DNA from: Bdellovibrionaceae bacterium UBA2466
GTDB lineage: Bacteria; Bdellovibrionota; FAC87; UBA2466
DNA length: 5,119 nt
Assembly: GCA_002342225.1 (NCBI GenBank)
Contig: DDPO01000154.1
Span: 1-5,119, forward strand
Direction of reading: 5' to 3'
Shown here: piece after piece, positions 5,047 through 5,119 of the stretch
How the letters are laid out: every line of letters starts with the position of its first letter
Numbering within the stretch: position 1 is the stretch's first letter
The notes under the pieces: generated by a model
Databases searched by the model: none
Told to the model about the DNA's origin: nothing
Seen by the model: the letters and a program-made list of their open reading frames with translations, nothing else
Program-made: the position numbers and the translations under genes

Positions 5047-5119
5047 CCGCTCTCAGTCCTCAACCAATCCGCTACTCACACCACAGATCTTCTGTATTTC
5101 CACAGAGAATGTGGTTTCC
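5047..5119. other. Intergenic tail with a small hairpin
   Basis: The 73 bases after the BspA-like stop hold no gene. ACAGA-TCT-TCTGT (5083-5095) is a perfect short hairpin followed by ATTTCC, and ACCACA/TGTGGT form a wider inverted pair around it. The stem is short and the T-tract poor, so a terminator is possible but weak. The window ends before the next gene. Confidence 0.3.

Overview
The window looks like a chromosomal segment from a Verrucomicrobiota bacterium, perhaps of the Opitutae/Puniceicoccales type. This is inferred from protein style, not from a marker gene. It holds a Sel1-repeat protein fused to a trypsin-like protease, a LamG-type protein with a PEP-CTERM sorting tail, and a BspA-type leucine-rich-repeat protein. 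The last ends in a C-terminal module with an 'S-x-DLQTW' motif that I associate with secreted proteins of this phylum. Starts are often non-ATG or lack a clear Shine-Dalgarno (SD) sequence. No RNA gene, CRISPR array, transposase or phage module is visible.

Layout. Bases 1-147 are the 3' end of a gene with a charged low-complexity tail. Its TGA shares one base with the ATG of the 559-aa Sel1-protease gene (147-1826). A short secreted-protein ORF with a TTG start (1816-2073) overlaps the end of the protease gene by 11 bp, so the three form a compact plus-strand series. Bases 2074-2402 contain no convincing gene, but short coding-like stretches in different frames suggest a decayed gene. A minus-strand gene (2936-2403) encodes a small secreted, helical, charged protein of unknown function.

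Bases 2937-3215 are the divergent intergenic region and are rich in short direct repeats. They lead into the PEP-CTERM/LamG gene (3216-4040), a hairpin, and then the BspA-like gene (4201-5046). These two genes encode unrelated mature proteins but share a nearly identical 28-nt block at exactly the same distance from their proposed starts, followed by similar signal peptides. This shared leader is the most interesting feature. It looks like a common 5' expression or secretion cassette placed in front of different exported proteins.

Function. Every gene complete enough to judge appears to encode an exported or membrane-anchored protein, so the segment deals with the cell envelope or surface: one anchored protease, two putative surface or adhesive proteins, and two small secreted proteins of unknown role. 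No exosortase gene lies here, so PEP-CTERM sorting would depend on one encoded elsewhere.
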